Assembly: GCA_963833505.1 (NCBI GenBank)
Contig: CAWHYG010000007.1
Coordinates: forward strand, 372,001-436,000
Direction: 5' to 3'
Origin: CAWHYG01 sp963833505
Lineage (GTDB): Bacteria > Eisenbacteria > RBG-16-71-46 > CAIMUX01
DNA length: 64,000 bases
A program made the translations under genes and the position numbers. Positions within the stretch are counted from its first letter, which is position 1. Each line of letters starts with the position of its first letter. The notes under the pieces are model-generated. The model was not told the DNA's origin and did not search any database. It saw only the letters and a list, made by a program, of their open reading frames with translations. Below, piece after piece: positions 18,423 to 26,754 of the stretch.

Positions 18423-19868
18423 CTAGGGCTCATCCGGCTTCTTCGGCAGCTTCGCGCGCGGGAGAAGCTTCTGCACCTTTTCCTGGACCTGCTGCTGCAT
18501 CCGGTTCATCTCGCTCTGGAGCTGGGCCTGTTTCTCGCGAAGCTTCTCCTCGATCTCCCGCTGCGTCTCATGGATCCGCGCCTCGAACTGCGCCTGGCGC
18601 TCCTGCACGCGCTGCTGGAGATTCGCCTGCTGCCGCCCCACCTCGGCGCGCATGTGCGCCTCGCGCAGCGCTTCGAGCATCTCGTCGCGCCGGTCGAACA
18701 GCCGCTTCAAAGGCCGGGGCGGCACGTTCTCGAGCACGTAGGCGGTCAGGAGCGGAAGCGCGACGGTGGAATCCACGTACGCGACGACCGCGTGGGGCAG
18801 CATCTCCGGATCGACCTTGCCCCAGGAAACCGCCTCCGACGGCGTCGCCCCGGAAAGCCCGCCGGTGTCGGGCCGCGCGTCCGTGATCTGAAGGAAGTAG
18901 TCGTGGCCCTCCTCTTCGATGCCCAGCACCTCCTGGATCTGGGGCTCGGTCTGGAGCATGAAGTTCTTGGGCGACCCGCCTCCCAGGATCCAGATGGCGC
19001 TCTGGCCCCGGCGTTTGGCGTCGAGAACGATCGCGGCCGTCTCATTCACGTCGCGACTCGGATCCAACGTCAGGCGGTTGCCGACGAGAGCGGCCGCGGC
19101 GATGTTCATCCCGATCGAGGAGTCTCCCGGCGACGACGTGTAGACCGGCACGCCGCATTCCCAGGCCGTCGAGAGAAGGCTCGGCTCCAGAACCCCCAGC
19201 GTCTTCTCCCGTTCGCGCAGGAAGCGCCCGGCCAGGTGGTGGAATTCGGCGGACGACAGGATCTTCTGGAACGGGGGAGTCTGGATCATCTCCCGATAGA
19301 ACGAGTCGGTCTGCAACAGGACGTGATAGTCGAAGAGGACGTCGTAGATCCGGACCACGCCGTCCCGGCGGAGAGCGATGTCGTTCAGATGGGGAGATCC
19401 CTGGTGCATCGCCAGATCGAGCGCGAAGTGGCTGTCGTGATAAAGATTCGCCCCGGTCGAGACCACCCAGTCGACGTACCCGCCTCGGAGCAGTGGGCAC
19501 AGCGCAGCCAACCCCAGCCCGGCGGGAGTGAGTGCGCCGGAGAGCGACAATCCGACGGTGACGTTATCCCGCATCATTTTTTCGGCGAGAAGCCGGCAGG
19601 CCTCGCGAAGACGCGCGGCATTGTAGGCCAGGAAGGTCTCACGGATGAGTTCCGAAATGGACATTCCGGCGCGCATCGGCCGCGGGCGGATCCTCGGCCC
19701 CGAAAGATAGGGACTGGTCTCAGACTGGGCGGTCGGGTCGCCGCCGGGGCCGGCGCGGTCGCCCGACTTCGCGCCACCGGGCGCACCGGGGCCAGCCGCC
19801 TGCCCTCCGGCCGGATCAACCGGCGGGGGGGTCTGTGCATTCTCGCTGGAGTCCGGCCCTTCACTCAT
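18423..19868 (-). CDS. Deoxyhypusine-synthase-family protein with C-terminal coiled coil
   Basis: ATG 19868 follows GAGAGGAGAG. Residues 1-65 are Pro/Gly-rich and disordered. Residues about 70-390 are the DHS fold: VGLSLSGALTPAGLG, WVVSTGANLYHD, VPVYTSSPGDSSIGMN, IWILGGGSPKNF, DTGGLSGATPSEAVSWGK. Lys351 of SWGK is the residue that forms the enzyme-butylimine intermediate in eukaryotic DHS. Residues about 392-468 are a long Gln/Glu/Arg-rich coiled coil (IHETQREIEEKLREKQAQLQ) absent from the enzyme family. Bacteria lack eIF5A; bacterial DHS-like proteins include homospermidine-synthase-like and unassigned members, so the substrate is open. Divergent from tsaC, 127 bases apart. Confidence 0.88.
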   Translation of the reverse strand: MSEGPDSSENAQTPPPVDPAGGQAAGPGAPGGAKSGDRAGPGGDPTAQSETSPYLSGPRIRPRPMRAGMSISELIRETFLAYNAARLREACRLLAEKMMRDNVTVGLSLSGALTPAGLGLAALCPLLRGGYVDWVVSTGANLYHDSHFALDLAMHQGSPHLNDIALRRDGVVRIYDVLFDYHVLLQTDSFYREMIQTPPFQKILSSAEFHHLAGRFLREREKTLGVLEPSLLSTAWECGVPVYTSSPGDSSIGMNIAAAALVGNRLTLDPSRDVNETAAIVLDAKRRGQSAIWILGGGSPKNFMLQTEPQIQEVLGIEEEGHDYFLQITDARPDTGGLSGATPSEAVSWGKVDPEMLPHAVVAYVDSTVALPLLTAYVLENVPPRPLKRLFDRRDEMLEALREAHMRAEVGRQQANLQQRVQERQAQFEARIHETQREIEEKLREKQAQLQSEMNRMQQQVQEKVQKLLPRAKLPKKPDEP

Positions 19869-19995
19869 GGGATGCTCTCCTCTCGGTGTGACGGACCGAG
19901 ATTACGAGTCGGCGAAGTCGGGGCGCAAGCGGCCCGGCAGGCGGAGTTGGAAAGTGTCCGGGCCCAGAAGTTCCGTCCGCCGGTGTGGAGGTGCC

Positions 19996-20652
19996 ATGGA
20001 TGCCAGGAGCCAAGCGGATTATGAAGCCCGGCGAGCCGTGCTGGGACCGGATACCCGATCGATCCTCGCCCGCGTTCTTCCCGAGCTTCGCCGAGGGGGA
20101 GTGATCCTCCTGCCAGTGGATACGATCTACGGGCTCTCCTGTCGCTGGGACAGCGAGGAGGCCTGCGCGCGCGTGCAGGCGTTGAAGGGACACGGCCGGC
20201 CGGCTACGTTCGTCTCGCTCGTCGCGGGAATGGAGATGACCTTCCAGTACGCGGAGCGCCCCGGTCCGGCCGGCATGCGGATTCTCGAAGAACAGTGGCC
20301 CGGACCGGTCACGGCGGTGCTGCGAGCGCGTCCCACGGCGGTTCCGACCTACAGCACCGGATCGGATGGAACCGTCGCGTTTCGCTGGCCGCGGAACGGA
20401 TTCCTCGAGGAGTTGATTCGGGACCTCGGCGTTCCCATCGTCTCGACCAGCGCCAACCGGACCGGAGAGGAACACGCGACGAGCGCGTCGGCAGCGTGGC
20501 GGATCTTCGGGGAGGGAGTCGACCTCTACGTCGACGGAGGCCAGATGAGCGGCCCGGCCTCGACCCTGGTGGACCTCACCGGCGCTCATCCGCATCTCCT
20601 TCGTCTGGGCGGAACGCTTCCCGGACGGACGGCTGGCCGGAAAGACGACTGA
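19996..20652 (+). CDS. tsaC: L-threonylcarbamoyladenylate synthase (TsaC/YrdC)
   Basis: Makes threonylcarbamoyl-AMP from Thr, bicarbonate and ATP for the t6A37 tRNA modification. Start ATG 19996 with GGAGGTG just upstream. YrdC fold motifs: GGVILLPVDTIYGLSC, VQALKGHGRP, EEQWPGPVTAVLRA, TVAFRWPRNGFL, PIVSTSANRTGEE, and GPASTLVDLT near the end. 218 residues, so the short TsaC form without the C-terminal Sua5 domain. Four bases before the lipoprotein gene. Confidence 0.94.
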   Translation: MDARSQADYEARRAVLGPDTRSILARVLPELRRGGVILLPVDTIYGLSCRWDSEEACARVQALKGHGRPATFVSLVAGMEMTFQYAERPGPAGMRILEEQWPGPVTAVLRARPTAVPTYSTGSDGTVAFRWPRNGFLEELIRDLGVPIVSTSANRTGEEHATSASAAWRIFGEGVDLYVDGGQMSGPASTLVDLTGAHPHLLRLGGTLPGRTAGRKDD

Positions 20653-20656
20653 GGGG

Positions 20657-21202
20657 ATGGCTCGCGATTCCAGGTCTTCTCTTCCCGGCCTCGTGGCTGC
20701 GGTTCTCCTCACGCTGGCCGGGAGCGCGATCTTCCTTCCGGGCTGCGCGCGCCGGTCCGACCCCCAAGCCCTCTCTCGCGCCGAATCAAGCCTGCAGGAT
20801 CTGGTCGAGCAGAGCACGACGGCCATGAAGACCTCTGATTCCGCCCTGCTCCAGCGCTGCCACGATGAGCTGATCGCGCTTCGGGTCAAGACCGGAAAGG
20901 TCCGGACTCCTTCGAACCAGGCAGGGATGCGCGCGGCTCTGCTTTCGACCTTCGACGCCCTGGTGGAAGCCGACGTGGCCGCCTTCCGCGCCATCGAGCA
21001 GGCGAAGGGCGCGACCGACTCGTCCCGGACCGTGATCGGCGCTCTCGGCACGACGGAGCTGCGCGCGCGGACCCAGCGGCTCCAGACCTCCACCGAGAGC
21101 TTCAAGGAATGCCAGGCCTGTCTGGAGAAGGCGGCCGCGTCGCTGGATCGGTTCCAGACGCTCCGCGACAGCCTGGGGTCGGCGGGGGAGCCGAGCCGCT
21201 AG
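20657..21202 (+). CDS. Predicted lipoprotein, unknown function
   Basis: 181 residues starting four bases after tsaC. A signal peptide with hydrophobic core ends in the lipobox FLPGC (lipidated Cys about residue 31). The mature part is alpha-helical in character, with one CQAC pair (KECQACLEKAAASLDRFQ) reminiscent of a haem or metal site, but a lone CxxC without His does not make a c-type haem motif. Family not recognised. Confidence 0.75.
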   Translation: MARDSRSSLPGLVAAVLLTLAGSAIFLPGCARRSDPQALSRAESSLQDLVEQSTTAMKTSDSALLQRCHDELIALRVKTGKVRTPSNQAGMRAALLSTFDALVEADVAAFRAIEQAKGATDSSRTVIGALGTTELRARTQRLQTSTESFKECQACLEKAAASLDRFQTLRDSLGSAGEPSR

Positions 21203-21232
21203 CCCGCTGCCGCAGCAGGGGGTTCATGAATC

Positions 21233-22958
21233 ATGCGGGCCAGGGCCGGATCCGGGAGGCGCCGCCGCGAAGGTCTCTTGAGTCGTCGCCTTTCGATTTC
21301 CCGGGACGCCCGGTTCTTCTGCCTTCTCTGGGTGCTGGCCTTTTCCCACCGGCTTTTCTTCCTGCTCGGCAGCGCCGATCGTTCGTGGCCCTTTCCCATC
21401 TTCTACCAGGGCGATTCCGAGACCTTCTACCAGTACGCGCAAGCCATCCTTCACGGGACGCCGTACGATGCCGGCGTGCCGATCCATCCACCGCTGTTTC
21501 CGCTGTTCCTCGCGTTCTGGCACGGGCTGCTCGGATCGCCCGTGTCCCATCCGGCCCTGAGGGCGCTTCTGGCCGCGGTCTACTCGCTGCAGGTGCCGCT
21601 CTTGTGGTCGCTCTTGCGCCGCCACCTGCCCCCCGGAGCCGCGCTCGCGGGCGCGCTGCTCGCGGTCTACTCCTTCGGGCTTCTCGTGATCTCGGTGACG
21701 GCGGTGAGCGAGGGATTGTACGTCGTGCTTCTCCTGGGCGCCTTGATCCTTTTCACGCACCCGAGGCCCGGGCTCCGCAGGGGCGCCGCGCTCGGGCTCT
21801 TGTTCGGGCTCCTGGCCCTGACCCGCGCGGAAGGATTGGGTCTGGCGGTCCTCCTTCTCGTCCTTGGGTTGCTGAAGGCGATCATCGGCTCGGCGCGGGT
21901 TCAGGACGGGTTCAGGAACGGCGATTCGGCCGGATCCGGGAACGGCGCTTCGGTCTGGTCTGGAATCCACGCTCCGGTCCGAACGGGGATTGGCGCAGAC
22001 GGGTCCGGGGACAGCGCTCCGAACGAGTCCTGGAACGGCGCCTCCGTCGCGTCGCGGGTATCCAGCAAAGGGATGTCCGTCCTGCTGCCGTGGGCCCTCT
22101 GCGCCGTCGTGTTCGTGCTGGCGCTGGTGCCCTGGACGATCCGGAACGAGATCTCGCTGACGCGGATCAACCGCCGGACGGCGGCAGAGGGGCTCGAGCC
22201 GCTTCCCACGTTCGTGGTGACGACGGCGTACGGTCCGCTGAACTTCGCTCTGGCCAACCACACCGGCGCTCCCGGGTGGTTTACCCGTTCGGTTCTCACC
22301 AGCGGAGTCCACGAGAGCGTGCTCAACTTCGAGGACCCCCAGCACCGCGCCTATTTCCTCCATGGCTACCGCTACGGGCTCGAGTTCGTCCGGACGCATC
22401 CGGGCGCGTTCGTCTCACTCGCGGGCCGGAAACTCGCCCTCCTCTCGCGGACCCTCCGGCTGGGATGGACGCAGTGGGACCTGCCGGGAGGTCTCCGCGG
22501 GACGCGTTATCCGGTGGATGTGTTCACTCCCGACGCCCCCTGGGCGCTCCTCGTCCATCTCGACGCTGCTGCTGGCCGGAGCGTGGGTCCTGCGAGTTTC
22601 CGGCCGCCGCTATCTCGTCCTGACCGGTCTCCTCGTTCTTTTCACGATCGGCTTGACGGCGCTCTTCTTCGGGTACGTCCGGGAGGGAATTCTCATTCTT
22701 CCGCTCCTCTTCGGGGTCGAAGGAGCGGCGCTGGCCTCCGCCGGGGAATGGCTCTCGAGGAGGATCCCCGCCGTCGCGCGCGGACCGCGGATCTTCGGGC
22801 TTCCCCGCGCGCTGGCGGTCCTGCTCGCGCTGTTCTGGCTGGTCGGATTCGCCGGGGCCTTCCAAGGGCGCGACTTCGTGGTGAAAGGGGAGACCATGGT
22901 CGGCTCGAAGATGCTGAATCCGGACAGCGTCATGCACATCGCGCCGTCCGGGCGTTAG
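21233..22958 (+). CDS. Membrane glycosyltransferase of the GT39/ArnT type, broken by one extra base
   Basis: Multi-pass transferase using polyprenyl-phosphate sugars. N-terminal YQGDSETFYQYA with the catalytic-type Asp and VPIHPPLFPLFLAFWHGLLG are typical. Starting at ATG 21233 the frame keeps membrane character up to APWALLVHL (about 22560), then turns into Arg/Pro-rich nonsense ending at 22996. The hydrophobic continuation (TLLLAGAWVLRV, LVLTGLLVLFTIGLTALFF) is in the next frame and stops at 22958. One surplus base between about 22536 (a run of five C) and 22566 explains it. Residues about 222-282 are a Gly/Ser/Asn insertion built from degenerate DNA repeats. Acceptor unknown. Confidence 0.78.
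21916..22047 (+). repeat. Four copies of a degenerate 15-bp motif in the glycosyltransferase gene
   Basis: GGAACGGCGATTCGG (21916), GGAACGGCGCTTCGG (21940), GGGACAGCGCTCCGA (22009) and GGAACGGCGCCTCCG (22033). They encode NGDSA, NGASV, SGDSA and NGASV in the cytoplasmic- or periplasmic-loop insertion. Confidence 0.8.
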
Positions 22959-23119
22959 ACTCAATGCGAGAGTCGGAAGCGGCAAAATCGTTTTGAGAGG
23001 TCCAGGCGGAAAGGGCCGCGCCGGCGAGTAACGGCCGGCGCCGCTCGAAGCAGCGGCCGGTCTTGGGCGAGCGCTCCGGCGCGGCGCCCGCCGTGGAGGC
23101 GGATCGCCGGATCGATCCG

Positions 23120-23131
23120 CTGTCCGGACAG
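23120..23131. promoter_or_regulatory. 12-bp perfect palindrome before the HMA lipoprotein gene
   Basis: CTGTCCGGACAG lies 25 bases before the TTG start at 23157. A dimeric repressor site is possible for a metal-related gene, but nothing else supports it. Confidence 0.3.
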
Positions 23132-23156
23132 GCTTGTGGTGTGAAAGGAGCACGCA

Positions 23157-23567
23157 TTGAGCATCGGGAAGTCCACCAACGGGGGAGCGGCCGTCACGGT
23201 GGCCGCCCTGGTTCTCGTCATCCTGGCCGCGCTTCCGGGCTGTCAGAAGAGGTCGGAGCCCGCCTCCCGTCAGGTCGACGCGAACGCGGCGTCCTCTCGC
23301 CAGGTCGACGCAAACACCGCCTCCTCGACGCCGGGCCTCGAAACGGTCCGGCTGTCGGTGCACGGGATGCAATGTGAGGACTGCGCGACCGCCGTCCACA
23401 TGGCCCTGGCAAAGTGCGTGGGCGTCATGGCCGACACTGTTCGTCTCGCCGACAGCTCCGCCGTGGTCCGCTTCGATCCCAGCCGGATCCAGGAACAGGA
23501 TGTGGTTCAGGCGATCGATCGGCTCGGCTATCGCGCGGGTCCCTGGCAGGCGCCTGGCAGCCGATAA
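23157..23567 (+). CDS. Lipoprotein with heavy-metal-associated (HMA) domain
   Basis: TTG 23157 follows a strong GAAAGGAG with six-base spacing. Signal peptide ends in lipobox LAALPGC (Cys29). Residues 35-58 are two ten-residue repeats (SRQVDANxAS). Residues about 63-130 are an HMA fold: GMQCEDCATAV supplies MxCxxC (Cys73, Cys76), and DVVQAIDRLGYRA is the usual end. HMA domains bind Cu+, Zn2+, Cd2+ or Hg2+; here the domain would sit in the periplasm tethered to a membrane, which is unusual compared with cytosolic chaperones or P-type ATPase leaders. No ATPase or efflux gene is adjacent. Confidence 0.85.
   Translation: MSIGKSTNGGAAVTVAALVLVILAALPGCQKRSEPASRQVDANAASSRQVDANTASSTPGLETVRLSVHGMQCEDCATAVHMALAKCVGVMADTVRLADSSAVVRFDPSRIQEQDVVQAIDRLGYRAGPWQAPGSR
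23265..23324 (+). repeat. Two tandem 30-bp units in the HMA lipoprotein linker
   Basis: 23265-23294 and 23295-23324 encode SRQVDANAAS and SRQVDANTAS. The sequences share caggtcgacgc and adjoining bases. Confidence 0.9.
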
Positions 23568-23659
23568 CCGGCTCGAGGCCTGAGTGAGGGAACGGGCCGC
23601 GGTGCGCGGGTCGTGAGCGCCGATCCAGCCGCCGGCGCCGGTGCGCCATGAACAGCCGT

Positions 23660-24580
23660 TCAAACGCCGCCGGCGATGCGCCCGGGCTTTTCGAACCCGA
23701 CGAAGAGGACCTCGGTCTCAAGGAGGATTCCGGATTCCGCCAGCACCCGCTCCTGCGCCAGGGCAATGAGGGCGCGAACGTCCCCCGCCGAGGCCTCTCC
23801 GCCGTTCACGATGTAGTTCGCGTGCGCCGGGGAAATCCGCGCTCCGCCGCGGACCGCTCCCTTGAGCCCGGCCGCTTCGATCAGGCGGCCGGCCGAGTCT
23901 CCGGGCGGATTCCGAAAGACCGAACCGCAGGAGAGGCCCACCGGCGTCCTCGCGCGGCGTTGGTCGCGAATCTCCTGCATCCGGGCGAAGAGACGCCCGG
24001 GATCGTCGCGCCGCAGCTCGAGGGTCACGGCCACGATGAAGACCTGAGTCGGATCCTGGCCGCGGAATCGGCTCTGGCGGTATCCGAAGCCGCAATCCGC
24101 GCCCGCCAGCGTGCGCGAGCTATCGGCGGCGGAGAAGGTCTCCACCTCGCGGACGCGCTCGGCCATCTCGCCGCCATACGCGCCGGCGTTACCCGCGACG
24201 GCTCCTCCGATCGTTCCCGGGATGCCCTCCGCCCATTCCAGGCCCGCACACCCGAACTGCGCGAGGCTCCGTGCGGTCCGGGCCAGGAGCGCGCCGGCTC
24301 CGATCCGCGCGCGCCTGGTGTCGCTTCCCGCCTCGATGTCCACCCGGGCATCGCGGTACCGAAGAACCAGACCGCGATACCCCGAGTCCGCGACGAGAAC
24401 GTTGCTGCCGCCACCCAGGGCCAAGACTGGAATGCCACGGTCCGCCGCGAAGCCCAGGCACTCGCGGAGATCCGCCACCGTCTCGGGCTCGGCGAACCAG
24501 GCGGCCGGTCCGCCGATCTTCCAGCTCGTCAGGGGAGCCAGCGGGCGCCCCTCGCGAAGCCCTGCAGGGAAAAAACTCAT
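23660..24580 (-). CDS. murB: UDP-N-acetylenolpyruvoylglucosamine reductase
   Basis: FAD/NADPH enzyme reducing UDP-GlcNAc-enolpyruvate to UDP-MurNAc for peptidoglycan. 306 residues. Seen: TSWKIGGPAAWF, LALGGGSNVLVAD, LEWAEGIPGTIGGAVAGNAGAYGGE, YRQSRFR, and the catalytic-Ser region SCGSVFRNPPGDSAGRLIEAAGLKG, with ISPAHANYIVN near the end. The layout matches the short type II enzyme. It stands alone, away from a mur cluster, and converges on the HMA lipoprotein gene with about 90 bases between. Confidence 0.96.
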   Translation of the reverse strand: MSFFPAGLREGRPLAPLTSWKIGGPAAWFAEPETVADLRECLGFAADRGIPVLALGGGSNVLVADSGYRGLVLRYRDARVDIEAGSDTRRARIGAGALLARTARSLAQFGCAGLEWAEGIPGTIGGAVAGNAGAYGGEMAERVREVETFSAADSSRTLAGADCGFGYRQSRFRGQDPTQVFIVAVTLELRRDDPGRLFARMQEIRDQRRARTPVGLSCGSVFRNPPGDSAGRLIEAAGLKGAVRGGARISPAHANYIVNGGEASAGDVRALIALAQERVLAESGILLETEVLFVGFEKPGRIAGGV

Positions 24581-24632
24581 GGTGGCATGCTGTCGTCAGA
24601 TCTTCCCGGTGTCAACGGCAGCGGAGACCGTA

Positions 24633-24691
24633 TCGGTCATCCGCGTCTCCAGTGGGCCATCCCCGGAGCATTCGGTCATCCGCGTCTTCAG
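24633..24691. repeat. Degenerate direct repeat upstream of murB
   Basis: TCGGTCATCCGCGTCTCCAG at 24633 and TCGGTCATCCGCGTCTTCAG at 24672 differ at one base and lie 39 bases apart. They sit in the 391-bp gap 24581-24971 between divergent murB and the NTF2-like gene, where no gene is seen. Confidence 0.85.
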
Positions 24692-24805
24692 GACGGGGAG
24701 CAGCTCGCCAGCGGTGCCGGGGGAGATGGACCGGATCCCTCGAAGCATGGGCCACCCGCGCCATGTGGCGTCCGGATCTCCCCAATGAGACAGCGCCGCC
24801 GGAGG

Positions 24806-24834
24806 TTGACCCTGTCATCGGGTCCGCTTAGTCT
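24806..24834 (+). promoter_or_regulatory. Candidate sigma-70-type promoter for the NTF2-like gene
   Basis: TTGACC at 24806 (five of six) and TAGTCT at 24829 with 17-bp spacing, about 138 bases before the ATG at 24972. The long leader contains a hairpin. Confidence 0.45.
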
Positions 24835-24904
24835 CGGCCCGGATCGGAGAGCCGGCGGAGACGCGCGTGAACGCCCATGCGAGGTCGGGCCGACTTCCGG
24901 GTTG

Positions 24905-24926
24905 GCCGCGCCATCTTCGGCGCGGC
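24905..24926 (+). other. Hairpin in the leader of the NTF2-like gene
   Basis: GCCGCGCC (24905-24912) and GGCGCGGC (24919-24926) form a perfect eight-pair stem with loop ATCTTC. No T run follows, so it is more likely leader structure than a terminator. Confidence 0.5.
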
Positions 24927-24971
24927 GACCCTTCGGGATGAAGGACGGACGTCAGGAAAGGGCAGAAGCCG

Positions 24972-25805
24972 ATGAACCAGACGGAGAGGCAGGCGTTGGT
25001 CCAGGCCTGTGAGGAGATCTGGCGCGAGATCCGCGGACTCGAGCCCGCTGCGCTGGCGGAGATCCTGCCGCGGACGTTCCAGGCTTCGGGATTCCCGGTC
25101 AGCCGGGACATCGCTCCGGAGGCGCCCGACGCCACGGAGGGCATCCGCCGCCTGAGCGGCTTCTTCCGGGAAGGCAGCGGCCTGACCAATCTGCATCACA
25201 CGATCAAAGGCGCTCAGACGCTCGGATCGGTCGGAGTCGTTCAGTTCGACTGGCTGGCCGAACAGGGAATCGGCGAAGGCGGCTCGCCCCGATTCGTTTC
25301 CGGCCGAGCCGCCTTGACGTTCCTTTCCGAGGAGGGCCGTTGGCGCCTGAACGGCTGGCTCGGATCCGCCGGGCCGCACGAGGCGGAAGACTCCCAGAAG
25401 CGGGCCGCCGACCTGGAGGCGATCCGCGAACAGATCCTGCGCGTGTTCGAGGCCTACCGGCAGAAGGACCAGGCCATGCTCCGGCGCACACACACGGCCG
25501 ACTGGCGCGGCTTTGCCTTGAGCTCGGCCACTGTGGGGAAGGGCATCAACGCGTACATGCAGTCGGCGCAGAAGGCGATGGTCTCGGTGCAGTTCGAGGA
25601 GTATCGGATCCTCGAGCTGGACGCCATCTTCTATGGAGACATCGCCATCGTTCCCTATGTCGCACTGGTGGCGGGGAAGACGGCCCGCGGGCGCAGGGAG
25701 GAGTCGCGGCTGCGGGTGATCGACGTCTATCTGCGCGAGCCGGGCGGCTGGAACCAGGTCGCCTCGAACGTCTGCCTGCACCCGGAGAACATCCGGACCG
25801 CTTGA
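24972..25805 (+). CDS. Protein with two NTF2/SnoaL-like domains, unknown role
   Basis: 277 residues. The C-terminal half (IREQILRVFEAYRQKDQAML ... ending SRLRVIDVYLREPGGWNQVASN) is a DUF4440/SnoaL-like cone fold. The N-terminal half (RLSGFFREGSGLTNLHHTIKG ... LTFLSEEGRWRLNGW) looks like a diverged second copy ending in the same kind of beta strand. No signal peptide. Such folds serve as small-molecule enzymes or association domains; no substrate can be inferred. AGGAAAGG lies about 12 bases upstream of the ATG. Confidence 0.6.
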   Translation: MNQTERQALVQACEEIWREIRGLEPAALAEILPRTFQASGFPVSRDIAPEAPDATEGIRRLSGFFREGSGLTNLHHTIKGAQTLGSVGVVQFDWLAEQGIGEGGSPRFVSGRAALTFLSEEGRWRLNGWLGSAGPHEAEDSQKRAADLEAIREQILRVFEAYRQKDQAMLRRTHTADWRGFALSSATVGKGINAYMQSAQKAMVSVQFEEYRILELDAIFYGDIAIVPYVALVAGKTARGRREESRLRVIDVYLREPGGWNQVASNVCLHPENIRTA

Positions 25806-25823
25806 CGCGGAGGTGGCGCGTCT

Positions 25824-25913
25824 TCGATCCAGCGAACCCGCATCGGTCTGGAGCGCCCTCGAGGGGGCACCGAATCGGTTTGGGCCGCCCTCGATGGAGC
25901 GAACCCGCATGGA
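25824..25913. repeat. Interleaved degenerate repeats after the NTF2-like gene
   Basis: TCGATCCAGCGAACCCGCATCGG (25824) and TCGATGGAGCGAACCCGCATGGA (25891) are 67 bases apart. Between them ATCGGTCTGGAGCGCCCTCGA (25842) and ATCGGTTTGGGCCGCCCTCGA (25874) are 32 bases apart. The gap 25806-26040 holds no gene I can support. Confidence 0.85.
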
Positions 25914-26040
25914 TTCGAACCGCCCGATCGAACGGCGGGCTCGAACCCTGATCGGCTCTCGGGGGCGGGCGGGCCGACGACCCGCGGGAGCCGGACGCCG
26001 CAAGCGACCTGCCCGGCGGTAGCGGTCAGCATCCCATACA

Positions 26041-26069
26041 GAAAGCCCGCCGGTTCTCCGCCGGCGGGC
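26041..26069 (-). terminator. Rho-independent terminator after tRNA-Leu
   Basis: Read on the minus strand, GCCCGCCGG (26069-26061), a seven-base loop and CCGGCGGGC (26053-26045) form nine perfect pairs followed by TTTCT. It lies about 48 bases beyond the tRNA 3' end. Confidence 0.65.
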
Positions 26070-26116
26070 CCTGTCGAACGCGCCTGCGGATACCCAGCCT
26101 TCCGCAAGCACAATGT

Positions 26117-26201
26117 GCCGGAGGTGGGACTTGAACCCACACGAGATCATCTCTCACGGGATTTTGAGTCCCGCGTGTCTGCCAATTTCACCACTCCGGC
26201 G
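26117..26201 (-). tRNA. tRNA-Leu (anticodon CAA)
   Basis: The reverse complement folds with acceptor GCCGGAG/CTCCGGC, a D arm of the leucine type (TGGTGAAATTGGCAGACAC), anticodon stem CGGGA/TCCCG with loop CTCAAAA (anticodon CAA), a long class II variable arm, and T arm GTGGGTTCAAGTCCCAC. The discriminator is A and CCA is not encoded. Reads UUG codons. Confidence 0.95.
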
Positions 26202-26214
26202 AATGGAGCTGACT

Positions 26215-26748
26215 CTACGGGCCCGCCGACAGGATGACAACCGTCGTGAAACGGTCGATCACCCAGTTCGATTGCGCCGTGGAGTCGGCGGCGAGGCCAT
26301 AGAGGAAGAACCGGCCGCTCGCGACGGCGTCAAACAGCCGGCCGCGATTTTCGGGGACGATCAGCGCCTTGGAGGGGGCGAAGTCGACCTCCACCGTTCC
26401 GGTGTCGGCGAAAGTGATTCCATCCACGATCAGGAGCCCATGGCTGCGGACTGCGGCAGGGTTGGCCAGGGAGTCGGGGGAGAGCCAGAGCTGGCCGCGG
26501 AGGGGCCCCGTGCCCAGGTTCCGCGCTTCGAGAACGAACCCGGCGTCCTCGATCCGCTTGATCTTGTCCTGATGTTTCGCGAAGTCCGGATTGAGGGTGA
26601 GATCCACCGGAATGGGCGAAGCGCTGTCGCGCGTGCAGGCGAAGACGCCGTTTGAATCCTGCTGCAGGAGGACCGTCACGGTGGCCAGGTCGCAACCCGA
26701 CAGCGCCGGGAGGAGCAGGCAGACCAGGATGCAGAGCGGCTTCGACAC
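26215..26748 (-). CDS. Predicted lipoprotein, unknown function
   Basis: 177 residues with signal peptide ending in lipobox LPALSGC (Cys about 19). The mature part is beta-rich (LEARNLGTGPLRGQLWLSPDS, VEVDFAPSKALIV) and may be a beta-sandwich. Family not recognised. Its start lies six bases after the stop of the upstream beta-barrel gene, so the two are one transcript, and tRNA-Leu follows 13 bases after its stop. Confidence 0.7.
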   Translation of the reverse strand: MSKPLCILVCLLLPALSGCDLATVTVLLQQDSNGVFACTRDSASPIPVDLTLNPDFAKHQDKIKRIEDAGFVLEARNLGTGPLRGQLWLSPDSLANPAAVRSHGLLIVDGITFADTGTVEVDFAPSKALIVPENRGRLFDAVASGRFFLYGLAADSTAQSNWVIDRFTTVVILSAGP

Positions 26749-26754
26749 GACGGA

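Noticed and set aside
25905..25955. GGTTCGAATCC- and GGGTTCGAGCCC-like words on the minus strand, similar to tRNA T arms
   Set aside because: No acceptor, D or anticodon arms can be folded around them; they belong to the degenerate repeats.
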